Shown: positions 34,845 to 47,456, counted from the stretch's first letter. The stretch: 64,000 nt of DNA from Petunia secreta (GCA_029990175.1 JARKIP010000003.1:1116001-1180000); one strand, 5' to 3'. The notes: generated from the sequence alone by a model not told the origin. Numbers and translations are program-made.

Positions 34845-36867
34845 TCAGTTGTTAATTTCGGGTTCAATACCACTGCATACTAGCCCACAGTCTTGTTTGC
34901 TGGTGCCCTCACATCCAATGAGCACTTGAAGAGAGTGGGATGACATGTTAGAATACATTTCCTGTCGAGTCTTTCTCTGTAAAGTAGAATAATAATTTCC
35001 TTTAGGTTTGCAAATTCCGTGCGACTCTCCCTTCCCCTTAACACGATTTCCTGCTCCTCTCTCTGATTTTGCTCTGGTTCTAATGGATTGGGATGGACCA
35101 CTGGAGGTGGTGGTGGGACTGGAGGATGAGGAATGTCCATCTGCATGGGAGCCTGGGGATTGATTTGTACATGCAGTGGATTGAGATTTTGAGGAACCAC
35201 ATTCAGTTGTTGAAAAGGCTGATTGAGAGTCATGTCCCATGCTATGAAGACTGGATTTTGAGGTGGCATCACCCTCGGAGGAAAGAAAGGAAGGTCCATC
35301 AGTAGTTGTCCTGGGAGAGGTTGTATGAATTGTGGCCACATGTTGTTCATGTAGTTTTGCATGGTAAGATGCATTCCCTCGCTTACTATCTGAGCTAAGT
35401 AGTGAGGGTCTTGTATCACTGCATATGCTATTTGCCCATTTAGTGTCATTGGTATTGCTATTGCATGGCCCCAAAGTGTGGATTCCACCCAAGATTGTGG
35501 TATGCGATCTAGTTGTGGAGGTAGAGCAAATATTAGTGGTTGATTGATCAGTGGGGGAGGTGGAAATTGAAAGTTGTTTGGCAATGGAATGTTTTTGATC
35601 CATGACTTTTGATTTCTTGTTTGAAAAATGTTGATGAATTATTTGTCTCACTAGTTTTTGTGAGTCCTCGCGACTGTAGGGAATTTTCATTTTGATTTAT
35701 AGAAGACGAGTTGAAGTGAGTAGGAGAAGTGAGATTATGCATGGGAGATGGCGTGTTGCATTTGCCATATGATATTTGTTTGTCAGATTCCCCACTTTTA
35801 AAATCACTAATCGTATCTTCATGTGAGTTTGGTGGAGTAGTAATTTTAGGAGAGAGCACGATTTGGTCAGATTCGATAGGAATAGAAGCTTTGTTTTTTG
35901 AGTAAAAGTTTTGAGAGTTGTCAGATGAGTTAGCAAAAAAAATTGCATGCGTAATAGGTGTATTAGATAATTGAACACACATGTCCATAGAGTCTCTCAT
36001 TTTTTCGTCCAATTGTTCATTCAAGTAACCAGACACGTGTGTGTCTATAGTAATAGCTTCAGACAAATTTTGCATGGCAACATTTTGTATAGAAATATTT
36101 TTATTTTCCAAAAAACAATCCTGATCCAACGCAAATTTTTCATCATCTTGCATTTTCTCTTTAAGTTTACTAGATGCATCATCATTTACTACTTTCAGGA
36201 TTGAGAATTTATTAGTTGCATCTTTTAAAGAAGGAGAAGATTTTGGGTAATAATAAGATTTACTTTTACCTTTAGCCTTTTGCGTGTTTGAGTTAGAAAA
36301 CTTACCTGCACCTCGTGGATCCAATGAGGGATTTTGGACTCTCCTGGAAGCATAGCTTGTTGAGGCTACATTGGATGCATAGCCTCGAGAAGCAAGTTGA
36401 GCTACTTTTTTATTTTTCTGAAAAGTAACAGTTTTCCATTCTCATTCACCCTCGTTCACATTCAATTTAGGAGATGTTATGATGGGAGATGATTTATCCG
36501 GATTGGTAGTGGTTGGGGCAGGCTTGAAAGGACATGATTCTTGAAGATGGCTAAGTCTCCCACACACTCTACACAAGAGGTTTTCACCTTCATAAATTAT
36601 AACTTGTTTGTGATGATCAATAAAAATGTGATTTTTGACTGGCACATCAATTGAAACTTCCACACATAATCGAGCATATCTAGCTCTCACAGCCGTTGAT
36701 GTTTTGTAATCTACTTTTAATAACTTGCCAATTTTGAACCCAATTTTTTTCAATATTCCTTCATCAAAAAACTCAGTTTGTAAATTTGGTAAACGAACCC
36801 AAATGGCTGTTGATTGTAATGCGATTTGAGTTGCAACAAAGTTTGGTTCCCAACACCTTGTGGACAA
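34845..36867 (-). pseudogene. LINE ORF1 (DUF4283, CCHC zinc knuckle, low-complexity tail), truncated and shifted
   Basis: The first frame (36867-36442) has the second half of DUF4283 (IWVRLPNLQTEFFDEGILKK) and a knuckle of the CRVCGRLSHLQESC kind near residues 105-120. The later frames, 36324-35548 (Ser/Asn-rich) and 35584-34880 (Pro-rich) or an overlapping Ser/Thr-rich one, are disordered, as is usual for this tail. I cannot decide which of the last two was the real frame. ORF1 binds the LINE RNA. A stop region near 36330-36440 separates the parts. Confidence 0.7.
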
Positions 36868-37990
36868 GAAAAAACCATTAAGAGATATGTTGTTTCCTTT
36901 GTTTTGTTTTATATGTAGAAATCATTAATCGCCTTTTGGATTTTGTAGTCTTAAAACTCATAGGCTAAATTTAAAATTATAGATGCAAAAAAGACTTGTA
37001 AGAAAACTGAAAGGAAAAATTGTACAGAAACTCGTTTGAATAAAATTTGCAGAGATAGGCAATTTTAACTAAAGATTAGGCAAATGAGCTAAACCAGGAC
37101 ATTTTTGTAAAGATTGTAAAATAATGGACAATAGTGTAAATCCTAAAAAATGCAGTAAATAAGTGCATAAATTCAAAAATTTGTAAATCTGGCTAAAACT
37201 TGAAAGAAGTATGCAAAAGAGGACATAAGTGCAATTCTGTCCTTAACATAAATTGAGGCGTGAATCTGAAGCAAAATGGGCCTATATATTTTTGCAAATC
37301 TAGCCCTCTTTAGTTTCAGCCTTTAAGTTTAAGGCTACAATAAACTAAGTGGACCAAAAATTTTGCAAACCTAGCTCAATAAATTTCAGTCCTTTAACGT
37401 TAAGCCCCAATAGTGTTTAAATGTAAATTTAGTAATTTTCTTGATTTAATTTGAATTGCACTTTTATAAATATTAAATTAAGCCACATTTAATCAAAAAC
37501 ATCAGAAGCAAATGTGATACATGTAAAAATCCGTAAAATAGAGCAGTCCTCTGTGAGGTTGGAAATGCATAATATATTTTATCTATTATGAATTAAAGTG
37601 TAAATCCGTCCGATCCTCTGTGAGGTTGGATAAGAATAACACTTAAATTTTTTTTTTGAATTAAAGTTTAAATTCAATTCAAACGGCAAAATAATACAAC
37701 AATATTTAATAAATTAAAATTGCGACAATAAAGCAACTGTGCTCGGCACAGGACTCGAGGGTGCCTAATACCTTCCCGAGAGTCAACTGAGAACCTTACC
37801 CGAATCTCTAAACGTAGACCATTAGACGAGTTAGAGGTGTTCCAAGATACCTTTTGGTGACTTGGCACACCTTAAACTTGTCAAGTGGCTATTCTGAGTT
37901 CTCTAAATAACTCCGTACCTTCTTGAAACACCAGTCACGAGCTTTTAAATAATAAACAACTCGTTAATTAATTTTTAGGGCGTGACAGCT

Positions 37991-38008
37991 TGGCGACTCC
38001 GCTGGGGA
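37991..38008 (+). promoter_or_regulatory. Primer binding site of Ogre B
   Basis: TGGCGACTCCGCTGGGGA, three bases after the 5' LTR, identical to the Ogre A site at 3735. Confidence 0.92.
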
Positions 38009-39259
38009 AATTAGTGAAAACTAGAATCTCCGGCTTTGATAAAATTGTCGCATGCTTTAATTTATTAAATATTTGGTTGTTATATTATTGCCGTTATTAC
38101 ATGAAAAGTTGAATGTTACTGCTTTGATATTTTTTGGAACTGTATATAAACTGTCTTCCTCCGCAACCCTCTGAGTCTCTAAAACACACACACACGTTCA
38201 CTTACCAGATTGCTTGTGGCATCTGGGACTTTCTTACTAAATTGCCCATGATTTAGGAGGAAGGCGTGACGGGGTTTTAGGCCGGACACACTGTCTCCGG
38301 ATGGCCCTGATGCGTTTTCCGCCCGGTTTGTCCACCGAGTTTTCAGCCAGTCTAGACACTGAGTCAGTTGTGTCACCTAGAGTTAAACCTTTAGGCCCAA
38401 TTATCTGCATCATATCCGACCTAATGAGGTGCGATACACCGGTATTGCACTTGTCTAGGTTGACTACCTTTTGTCTAAACGGGACCCACTTCCCGGGAAA
38501 GACTTGTCTAAAAGACATTCTATGTGTTGCATGCGACTAGGAAAGGTTGTTATGCTAACCAAATTGGAGAGAGACGGATTTCAAACGAAAAAGAAAAGAA
38601 AAAAAATGAAAGGAAAAGTGAGGAAGCAGGGTGAATTTTATGTTTTAAATGTAAATGTCTTGTTATTTTTATAAAATTGAGTCATACTGCTGTAATGGCA
38701 AATTTTTGTAAAAGTGCCAGTGTTGGCCGTCTTTTGTAGATGTCAGTTTTGTGTCGTTATAATGACGAAAATTTTACAAAAAAATATACATACTTAGTAG
38801 TTAGAAAGCCGAAAAAATTTTGGCGTCAGTTTTCACGTCGTTATAATGACGAATTTTTTAGAAAAGGCTCGTATAACGATGTTGGAAGTTTTTGGGATCC
38901 AGTTTTTCACGTCGTTATGCCGGCGAATTTTTTTGCAAAAATACTGTAGTGTCATCACTGGAATGAAGTTTTTGTTTTGATGTCAATGTGGCGTCGTCGT
39001 AACGTCGAAGTTTTTTTATATATAAATTACATCTAAATACCAATGTTGGTAATTTCCTGGAGTCAGTCCTAATGCCGTTATGATGGCAAAATTTTTCGAT
39101 TCTTTTAGGGTCAAATTTACGTCATTACAATGACAAAAGTTTTGTTGAAAATTGGAGTTTCGAATTAGCAGTTTAGGCATCTGTTTTGCTCTGTCGGTCA
39201 GTTGTTTTAAATTGTTTTCAGGCTTTCAAATATTTGACACATTTTTTTTATTAGGAACA
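38009..39259 (+). other. Leader of Ogre B with palindrome array
   Basis: Non-coding. It contains six spaced palindromes (38753-39134, listed separately). Splice-acceptor-like pyrimidine tracts ending in AG occur at about 39221 and 39254 just before the ORF1 ATG, so the leader may be spliced. Confidence 0.55.
38753..39134 (+). repeat. Six spaced CGTCGTTATAATGACG-type palindromes in Ogre B leader
   Basis: Imperfect 16-base dyads at 38753, 38836, 38910, 38992, 39073 and 39119, mostly 74-83 bases apart, each followed by a short T-rich run. Arms change in a matched way: CGTC with GACG in the second, TGCC with GGCA in the fifth, GTCATT with AATGAC in the sixth. Confidence 0.7.
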
Positions 39260-41146
39260 ATGGTTGCATCATCTTCTAGGTCGGTCAAGAGAAAATACCC
39301 TGCTGATGCCATTCCACCCTCTATCATGATGACTGATGGCCCACCCAAATTGGATAAATCTCTGAAGTCTTGGTGGGACACAATGAGTAAAATGCAGAAA
39401 GATTTAGTCCACGATAAGATTGGTTTTCTGACTGACCTTGTGACTAAACCTATTGTCCCATGTCGAGACTTGATCAGTGCACTAGTTGGATTTTGGTACC
39501 CAAACCAAAATACATTCTGTTTTAAGGGGTTCGAGATGACGCCGACCCTCGAGGAGATAGCTGGGCTTCTTAAGCTGGATTTTGAGAAAAAGAATATGAT
39601 TGCTCCGAAGAAGGTTAATGAGTATGATTTTTTCAGTAATATCAAGGTACGAACAGACCTCTTAATCGCTAGTGTTCGTCAAGGCTGGATTTTATTTGAT
39701 TACCTTTATGATCGTTTTGGGGCCGATAGTGGTTTTAAAAAGCATGGATTTGAGTTCCATGACAAGCTGAAATATGAAGATTGGGTGCAACTTTGTCCTA
39801 AGGTCTTTGTGTTCGCTTTGCTAGGGTTGTTGGTTTTCCCACTACCGGATAGAGCGATATCTATTAAGGTCAGTTGGATCATGGCAGCTTTATATGGTGG
39901 AGCACCGGACGCCACTATCATCCCAACGATTCTGGGTAGTATATTTCATCCATTGACTCGATGCCACAAGGGAGAAAGCGGTTTCTTTGAGGGGTGTAAC
40001 CTTCTATTACTGGTCTGGTTCTTGGAGCATGTACGCCCTTGCCCACCTCGTAATATTCTTAGGTGCTGTGACATCGATTATCTTGGATACCATCTCGAAC
40101 ACATCGAGAAGTATAAATTCCCAGAAAATGAGCCAGATTGGAGGTCTTTCTTGAATTCTCTCACGTCGGACAAGATTTTGTGGTAGTGTAGCTGGTTTCC
40201 TAAGATGGAGGTTGTACACAGATGTGTGCACCGTCCTTTTCTCGTTCTGATGGGTTTGACAGCATCCCAGCCTTATGTTCCTCTGCGTGTACTTAGGAAG
40301 TTGGGTCGAAAGTAGATCCCAATAGTTGAGGACATGAGTGCATATGTCTCAGACTATCCTCTCAACCCAACTACTCTTAGAGGTGATATATTCCGCTTGT
40401 GGGATACTAGGAGGCGCCTCGCAGAAAATACACAGGTTCAGGATGGACTTAAGGGGGAGGTCATTCGGGAGTACAAGTTGTGATATTACCACCAGCCCAT
40501 ACCCAGAGAGATGCCAGCAAGGTCGACAGCAGGCATGGTTGGCACTGAGGCCAGGTTGGATATGCAGGTTCAGCTTGCTAGGCGTGAGATTAGGGAGGAA
40601 TACCGCGCTACCATACAAAGCTTAATTGCAGAGAGGGACGCCGCCAGAGCTGCTCAGTCAGAGAGTGAGGGTTTCGCGCATCAGCACCTAGACACAGTCA
40701 GACGACTCCGTGTCATGCACTCACAGGCATTGACAGAGCGGGATGCCGACAGGGCAGCTTTGTTGGAAAGGGGGAGAAGGGAGGATTATCATCGCGAGGA
40801 TGCCATAGATGCTCGAGCTCGACTTGACAAGGCATTAGAGCAGGGTGAGCAACTCAGAGGGCTAGCACAGGACCGACTTCGGGATATACAGGCTACAGGA
40901 CAGACCATCAGTGTAGCTTATCGGCAAGTTTATGACTCTGCTACGTATGTTGCACGGTCCATCGGTGACTATAGGAGGCTTCCCGCGGAGGACATACTCC
41001 CACATGTGCTTCCCTTCGTCACTAGAGTTGCAGCAGATTTGTATGGATTGCGTCGTACCTTAGTAGAAGGCCCGCCAGTAGATCCCGAGGAGCCATTCGA
41101 GTTCGACCCAGAGGAGCCAGCTGACTTTGTGCCCCGGTCACCTTAG
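39260..41146 (+). pseudogene. Ogre B ORF1 with plant mobile domain
   Basis: I take the ATG at 39260 (MVASSSRSVKRKYPAD). The open frame also extends upstream to 39152, but that part overlaps the acceptor-like tracts. The plant mobile domain spans roughly codons 30-300, with FWYPNQNTFCFKGFEMTPTL, LTPTLEEIAG-type pattern, FALLGLLVFP and WIMAALYGGAPD. One frame continues to 41146 through three stops (40184, 40313, 40481). The C-terminal part (40511-41146) is a charged coiled coil with an acidic tail. In Ogre elements this extra ORF precedes gag and its function is unknown. The related cellular proteins MAIN and MAIL1 are nuclear. All three stops could come from a Trp codon by one G-to-A change. 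Confidence 0.85.
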
Positions 41147-41685
41147 TAGATACATCAGGCCAAGATGATGCAGATTATTGCTTTTTGTCATTTATTTTAC
41201 ATCTTGGCATGTTGTACTTTATGTCGCTTTTGAATTTAGCATGACGTAATTTATTTTCACTTTTTTCAGTCATTTGTACGTTTCCTTTGGTCGTGCTCCG
41301 GAAGCACTGTATGTACTCTTTTTTTAGTAATGAAAGTATTTTGCTTATTTTTATGTGTCAATTAATTTCACCCTCTAGCCTCACTCGAAAAAAAAATAAT
41401 ACAAAAAAAAAAAAGAAAGAAAGAAAAAGAAGAAGAAAAAAAAAGAAAAAAAAAATACACTTGGGGATCTAATCTAAACCAATTTGGGATGACGCATAAC
41501 GACCTTGTTTAGGCGGACGAGCAAATTCATGTTCCATGCTATCTTGTTGCACTAATGTGTTTTGATTTCAATAGAAGTTGAGCAACTGACGTGCTGGCCC
41601 CACATTCCTATTCCACCATAATCAAGGGACCACTGTCTGTTCCAGAAGTGGTTGAAGCACCTCTTCAGGAAAAGCTCCAACAACA
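41147..41685 (+). other. ORF1-gag spacer of Ogre B
   Basis: No gene. There is an A/G-rich low-complexity run at about 41388-41456 (mostly A with AAG and GAAA). An acceptor-like site, TTTTGATTTCAATAG, ends at 41574, about 110 bp before the gag ATG. Confidence 0.5.
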
Positions 41686-43196
41686 ATGGCTGAGGAAACT
41701 GAGAACACTGAGCTGGTTTGTTTGGCTGAGCAACATGCTAAGATGGCCGAGGACTTCAAGGCTATGAAAGAAATGATGATGCAGTTGGTTCGTAACTTGG
41801 CAGCGGTTCAGGCACCTCCTGTTCCGCCAGCTGCTGCTGGTTTCATGGCAAATACTCAGCCACTAGGGCAAGGGCAATCCACCGTGGTAGGAGACCCCCG
41901 TTACCCTCCGGGGTTTGGTCCACATCTAGCAACTGACAATGCAGCCGGACCTTCTACTGTACAACCTGGGGCACAATTCCCGCAGCATGGACAACAAGGC
42001 CAACCCCAGGTTCCTGCCACAACATTCACCGTTCCCGCAGGACACACCTTGCAAAGATCGAACAGTGACCCACAGTTGAGGGCCCATGATCAACAGTTTG
42101 ACCAAGCTCAGGGTAATATCTTCCGCCAAAATGAGTCGAATGATCAGGGACACCACCCAGAATCACATGCTGACATCGAGAGTCCGGGAAAAATGGAAGA
42201 GAATGACTTTGCTCGGAAATTGAAGAGCTTGGAGCAAACTATGAAAAACATACAAGGGCAAGGGGTAAGACCAATATTTCGTACAAAGACATGTGCTTGT
42301 TCCCTCATGTGCTGCTGCCTGAAGGTTTTGTTGTGCCCAAATTTGATCCATACACAGGACAAAGTGATCCAAGGATCCATGTGAAGATATACCTTAACAA
42401 AATGAGGGGTATCGAGAAGGATGAATTATTGATGGCATACTTTGCGGACAGTTTGGGAGGACCGGCAACAGAATGGTTTGTACAACAAGATGTTTCGAAG
42501 TGGGTCAGCTTTGATGACATGGCCAGCGCTTTCCTGAACCATTATGGTTACAAAATGGAGGTTGCTCCTGATCGTTCTTCTTTGAAGACGATCACAAAGA
42601 AACCAGGTGAAAGTTTCAGAGAGTATGCCTACAGATGGCGCGAACAGGCAGCGCGTGTGAGCCCTTTGATCCCAGATGATAAGATAGTTGAAGAATTCGT
42701 CGAAGTGCTTGACGAAACATACTACTAAGCGATGGCCTCTGCCATTGGGAACCAGTTCAGTGAAGCAGTAAAAATTGGGGAGATGTTTGAGAGAGGAATC
42801 AAAGCAGGCAAGATTGTTAGCCAAACAGCTTTGAGAGCCACGACCCAAGCATTGCAATCAGGGTCAGGTGCTTTTGGGAAGAAGAAAGAAAAGAAAGATG
42901 AAGTGGCAATGGTTGGTCCTGGACCTAGAAGAAATGATGGAAGATACAATGACCGTCAGGGATACATTCAGACACCCCCGCCACAACAATTCTATCCAAC
43001 TCATGGCCAACAATTTGTCATGCCGCAGTTCTCATTCCCTGTAAATGCAGCATCTTATGCTCAGCCTCTATCTGGTCCACAATGGCGTGCACCCCCTACT
43101 CCGATCCAATATAACAATCAACAGGCACATGCTCAATTCCTGGCTCACCAGGAGATGCCTTATTGACCACGAGGTCCGCAGGGTTTTCGTCCAAAC
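41686..43196 (+). pseudogene. gag: gag of Ogre B, N-terminal and core parts (broken)
   Basis: The ATG at 41686 opens a 190-codon part with a coiled coil and a Gln/Pro-rich stretch. A frameshift near 42265-42290 moves to the second frame. That frame carries the gag core from about 42300 to 42728 (EWFVQQDVSKW, ESFREYAYRWREQAARV), then a TAA at 42726 and a TGA at 43164. The core aligns along its length with the intact gag of Ogre A. It would package RNA in particles. The breaks are single-base changes, the usual decay of an old copy. Confidence 0.9.
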
Positions 43197-45265
43197 ATGC
43201 AACAGAGAAACATGCAACAAGAGAAAAGACAGTTCACCCCACTGGGGGAAACTTACACTAATTTGTTTGAAAAGTTGCAACAAGCCAATCTGTTGAAGCC
43301 AATCCCGGGAAAAGTGAACCCCAATGGAAGAGTTGATCACTCACGCCATTGTGCGTTTCATTCTGGAGCACCTGGACATGACACAGAATCCTGCTGGGAA
43401 CTGAAAAGGGCAATCCAGGCAATGATAGACAACAATCAGATAAAAGTCGTGGGGGATGAAACGCAAAATGTGAATCAAAATCCTTTACCAGCTCATGATG
43501 TTCAAAACAACGTACACATGGTAGGGATGGTATGCATAGAAGAGGACATGAAAGGGAAAGCCGCCAAGCAGATTGTGGCAGTTGGTCCCTCCCCAGACAT
43601 CAAAGGCCCTAAGCCATTTATTGTTGTAATCGGGGGAAAGTCAAGTGCGTCTGTTGTCAACAAAGCAAAGCAAGATACCGCTGTTGAGCCAAGTTTCACA
43701 ATTCCGACTGCAAAGCAGGAAAAAGTTCATGACAGTGCACCAACATTTATTGTGCAAGGGGCATCATGCCAGAAAATTTCGGTCTTCGAGGTTAAGGCAA
43801 AGAAGTGTGAACCGGTTATCATCACTCAAGCAGCGCAACTCCATGTCAAAAGTACAAAGGCTATTCCTTGGAACTACAACAAGACAATTGTGTCTTACAA
43901 CAGGAAAGAAATCATGGAGCTTACTGTAGACGTAAATGGTCTAACTCGGTCCGGGAGATGTTTTACCCCGGAAGAATTGAGAAAGGCAAAGCCAGGTCGA
44001 GAAGACCAAGGACCCATCAAAGAACTGGTGTCTGAGAAAGAAGCTGAAGAATTTTTGAAGAAAATGAGATCGACAGATTATTCTATCGTCGAGCAATTGA
44101 GAAAGACTCCAGCTCAGATATCACTCTTGCCTCTACTTATGAACTCTGAAGCACATCGCAATGCACTGTTGAAAATATTGAATGGGGCCTACATTCCTGA
44201 ACAAACTACTGTGGCTAATCTGGAAGCACTTGCTGGCAGAGTATTTGAGACTAATCGTGTGATGTTCACCGATGAGGAGCTGCCAGCAGAAGGAACCGGT
44301 CATAATCGAGCGCTTCATGTCTCAGCTAAGTGTGAAGACTCCTATGTCACACGTGTTCTAATAGATGGTGGCGCGGGATTGAACATTTGCCCTCTGTCTA
44401 CATTGAAGAGTCTAAGGGTGGATATGAGCAAAATCAGGGTAAGTTCCTCTGATGTTCGTGCTTTTGATGGTGGAGTTCGAGAATCTTTGGGCATCATCAG
44501 TCTTGAGTTAACCATTGGTCCTGCTACCTTCAGCGTTGAGTTCCAAGTCATGGAAACAGATGCATTGTACAATCTGTTATTGGGCCGACCATGGATTCAC
44601 ATGGCTTGTGTTGTACCCTCCACAGTTCATCAGGTGGTCAAGTTTACTTGGGATAGTCAAGCTGTCGTAGTTTATGGAGAGGATGACTTACAGTTTAACA
44701 ATAGCCTGGACGTACCAGCCCTTGAAGTCGTCACCACACGCCCGACCATCATGTATCAAACCTCCGATGTGGTGTATATGGAAAAGGTAATAGAAGGGAA
44801 ACCTATACCCATCCCAAGAGTGTCAGAGACGTCTATAATGATGGCATCTGAAATGTTAAAGCATGGTTTCCAATTTGGAAAGGGTTTGGGAGCATCACTA
44901 CAAGGTAGGGTAAATCCAGTTTATCCAAATTGTGTGCAAGGCACGTGGGGACTATGGTTCAAGCCAAAAGCAGCTGATCGCAAGCAAGCAAAGAAAAAGA
45001 AGTCGGAAGTTTGGTATCTCCCAAAGCCAAATCCGTGTCTCGCTCAGTCTTTTGTGGGATATGTCATGAAACCAAAGGTTGTCGCTACAAATGTCAACAC
45101 AGTGGAAGACAATCAGGATGCACCATTTGATCTAGGTGGCATTTTTGAAATCTGCATAGTACAGCCGGGTGAAGGCTCCAGCAATGCTTCAATACAGTAC
45201 ATTGGCCCGGACGTACACCTGACTAACTGGAATGCAACTCCCTTCCCCATCAGGAAGGGGTCTTG
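43197..45265 (+). CDS. gag-pro: Gag C-terminus, protease and G-patch-like part of Ogre B polyprotein
   Basis: The frame is open for about 690 codons. It starts in gag with the zinc-like motif CAFHSGAPGHDTESC (codons about 52-66), then a variable linker. Retropepsin lies near codons 380-480 with LIDGGAGLNICPL (DGG in place of the common DSG) and LLGRPWIH. After it comes a G-patch-like stretch near codons 548-575 (HGFQFGKGLGASLQG). The protease cuts the polyprotein in the particle. The apparent stop (45267-45269) falls just inside a good splice donor, so I end the exon at 45265. G-patch motifs after protease are known in some retroelements. Confidence 0.88.
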
Positions 45266-45457
45266 GTAGACTGTTGTTTTGCAGTTCTTCTTTTGAATAC
45301 ACTTGGATATTCTAAGGGTTGTATACTAAGTATATTATTTTGCTCATCTTTCCTTTATAATTCAAACCCTTTTTCATTAATGAAAGGCCTAAGAGCCAAG
45401 CTTTTCTTCAATCTATGTTCATATTCCTAATTCTATTCTATTTTTATTTATCTGTAG
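45266..45457 (+). other. Putative intron between protease and RT of Ogre B
   Basis: The donor is GTAGAC at 45266 and the acceptor TTTATTTATCTGTAG ends at 45457, with CTAAT-like branch sites near 45427. The length is 192 bp, a multiple of three, and the segment contains in-frame stops. Its removal keeps the protease and RT frames in register. Ogre elements are known to have a spliced intron at this place. Confidence 0.75.
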
Positions 45458-47456
45458 TGATATATCTGCTGGTCCTGATATCATGACATGTTCAAATAAC
45501 TTATCGTCCATCCAGGGACCGCAATCTGATTTTCGCTCCATAACCATAGTTGAGGCTGAAAGTGATGAAGAAAATACTGGGGAATCTGTTAATGAGATTG
45601 AATATGATGGGGAACAGGCTGATTTTGAAATAGGCCTGGAAGTTGAATGCCATGAGGGCAAGCCTAAACCCAATTTGGCTGATACAGAGGATGTTAATCA
45701 TGGGAGCCCTGATGATGCCCGACCTGAAGTGAAGAACGATATTCGGAAAGTGCTTTTTGAATATCGGGATGTTTTTGCATGGTCATATGATGAAATGCCG
45801 AGTTTGAGCTCCGAATTGATAGTCCACGAATTGCCAATTCAACCCGGTTTCCCTCCAGTGAGACAAATGCAACGGAAGTTCAAAACTGATATGATCAAGA
45901 AAATCCATGATGAAATAATGAAACAGTTGGATGCAAAAGTAATTCAATCGGTTCAGTACACCACTTGGGTTGCAAATATTGTTCCGGTTCTTAAGAAAGA
46001 TGGAAAAATAAGGATATGTGTCGACTATCGAGATTTGAACAAGGCAAGTCCCAAAGATAATTTCCCATTGCCTAATATTCACACTCTCGTAGACAATTGT
46101 GCCAAACATGAGATACAATCCTTTGTTGACTGCTACGCTGGATATCATCAAATCCAGATGGATGAAGATGATGCATACAAAATGGCATTCACTACTCCTT
46201 GGGGAACCTATTGCTATAGAGTGATGCCGTTTGGTTTGAAAAATGCGGGGGCAACCTACGTAAGAGCTATGACTGCCATTTTCCATGATATGATGCATAA
46301 AGAAATAGAAGTGTACGTGGATGATGTGATTATCAAGTCTAGAACGGCTGAAGAACACGTGAGAGATCTCAGAAAGTTCTTTGAAAGGCTTCGTAGGTAC
46401 AATCTGAAGCTGAATCCAGCCAAGTGTGCATTTGGTGTGCCTGCTGGAAAATTGTTAGGTTTCATTGTTAGTAGGCGAGGTATCGAATTGGATCCCGCAA
46501 AGATCAAAGCAATACAAGAATTACCTCCGCCTCGAACCAAGAAGGATGTTAAAAGCTTTCTAGGCAGGCTGAATTACATCAGTAGGTTCGTTGCTCAACT
46601 TACCACAATATGTGAGCCGATCCTCAAGTTGTTGAAAAAGAATGCATCAATTGCATGGACCAAGGAGTGCCAAGAAGCCTTTGACAAAATCAAGCAATAC
46701 TTGTCAAATCCTCCTATTTTGGTTCCACCTGAGCCTGGCCGACCACTGTTTTTGTACTTGTCAATCAATGGAAACTCTTTTGGTTGCGTACTAGGGCAAC
46801 ATGATGCCTCGGGAAAGAAAGAGCAGGTGATTTATTATCTGAGCAAAAAGTTCACAGATTGCGAGGCCAGATACACTTTGTTGGAAAGGACGTGTTGTGC
46901 CTTAACTTGGGTCGCACAAAAGCTGAAACATTATCTTTTGTCCTATACCACTTGTCTCATTTCCCGGATGGATCCACTGAAGTACATATTTCAAAAGCCA
47001 ATGCCGACTGGCAAGCTTGCGAAATGGCAGATCCTGCTCACAGAATTTGACATAGTTTATGTCACCAGAACTGCAATGAAAGCTCAAGCCTTAGCTGATC
47101 ATTTGGCTGAAAATCCGGTTGATGATGATTATGAGCCATTAAAGACTTACTTCCTAGATGAGGAGGTAGATGTGCCTGAAGAACTGATTAACGAAGAAGA
47201 ACATGTGTGGAAAATGTACTTTGATGGTGCTTCCAATTCGAAATGCCATGGTATTGGAGCAGTCCTCATTTCCCCCACGAAACATTATTATCCGGCAGCT
47301 GCCCAACTCCGCTTCAGTTGCACTAATAACACATCTGAGTATGAAGCATGCATAATGGGTTTGCGTATGGCTCTTGACATGGACATCAAAGAATTGCTGG
47401 TGATCGGAGATTCAGATCTTTTTATACTCCAAATGAAGGGTGAATGGGAAACTTGA
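45458..47456 (+). CDS. pol: Reverse transcriptase and RNase H of Ogre B
   Basis: The frame is open from the acceptor to a TGA at 47454. After an acidic linker come RT motifs in order: VPVLKKDGKIRICVDYRDLN, FVDCYAGYHQIQM, MPFGLKNAGATY, YVDD (46314) and KCAFGVPAGKLLGF. The first RNase H follows with CEARYTLLERTCCALTWVAQKL, but the first catalytic Asp position reads LYLSINGNSFG, so this domain looks inactive. A second RNase H of the archaeal type starts near 47209 (MYFDGASN) with SEYEACIMGL and GDSDL. That is the Tat hallmark. RT and RNase H make the double-stranded DNA copy. The RT part is the best-preserved frame of the element. Confidence 0.93.

Larger units (their letters stand above)
30597..36877 (-). 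mobile_element. L1-type LINE, minus strand, 5' truncated
   Basis: It is flanked by an 11-bp duplication, with a run of eight T at 30597-30604 that is the poly(A) tail on the minus strand. Reading the minus strand gives ORF1 (DUF4283 and CCHC), then ORF2 with endonuclease, RT, zf-RVT and RNase H, as in plant L1 elements. At 6.3 kb it is close to full length, but ORF1 starts inside DUF4283, so the 5' end is missing. It is newer than Ogre B because it interrupts its LTR. Confidence 0.93.
27850..37987 (+). repeat. 5' LTR of Ogre B, interrupted by a LINE
   Basis: The LTR starts TGTAATCACC and ends CGTGACA before the PBS. Without the LINE it is about 3.86 kb. It has a stretch of about 250 bp (28208-28462, with GC-rich CCGCCG text) that the 3' LTR lacks. 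The absence of a duplication at its edges points to deletion from the 3' LTR. Confidence 0.93.

Noticed and set aside
37674..38540. Small frames on both strands around the Ogre B PBS
   Set aside because: They overlap the LTR end, PBS and leader, conflict with each other and are not matched in the 3' LTR copy.
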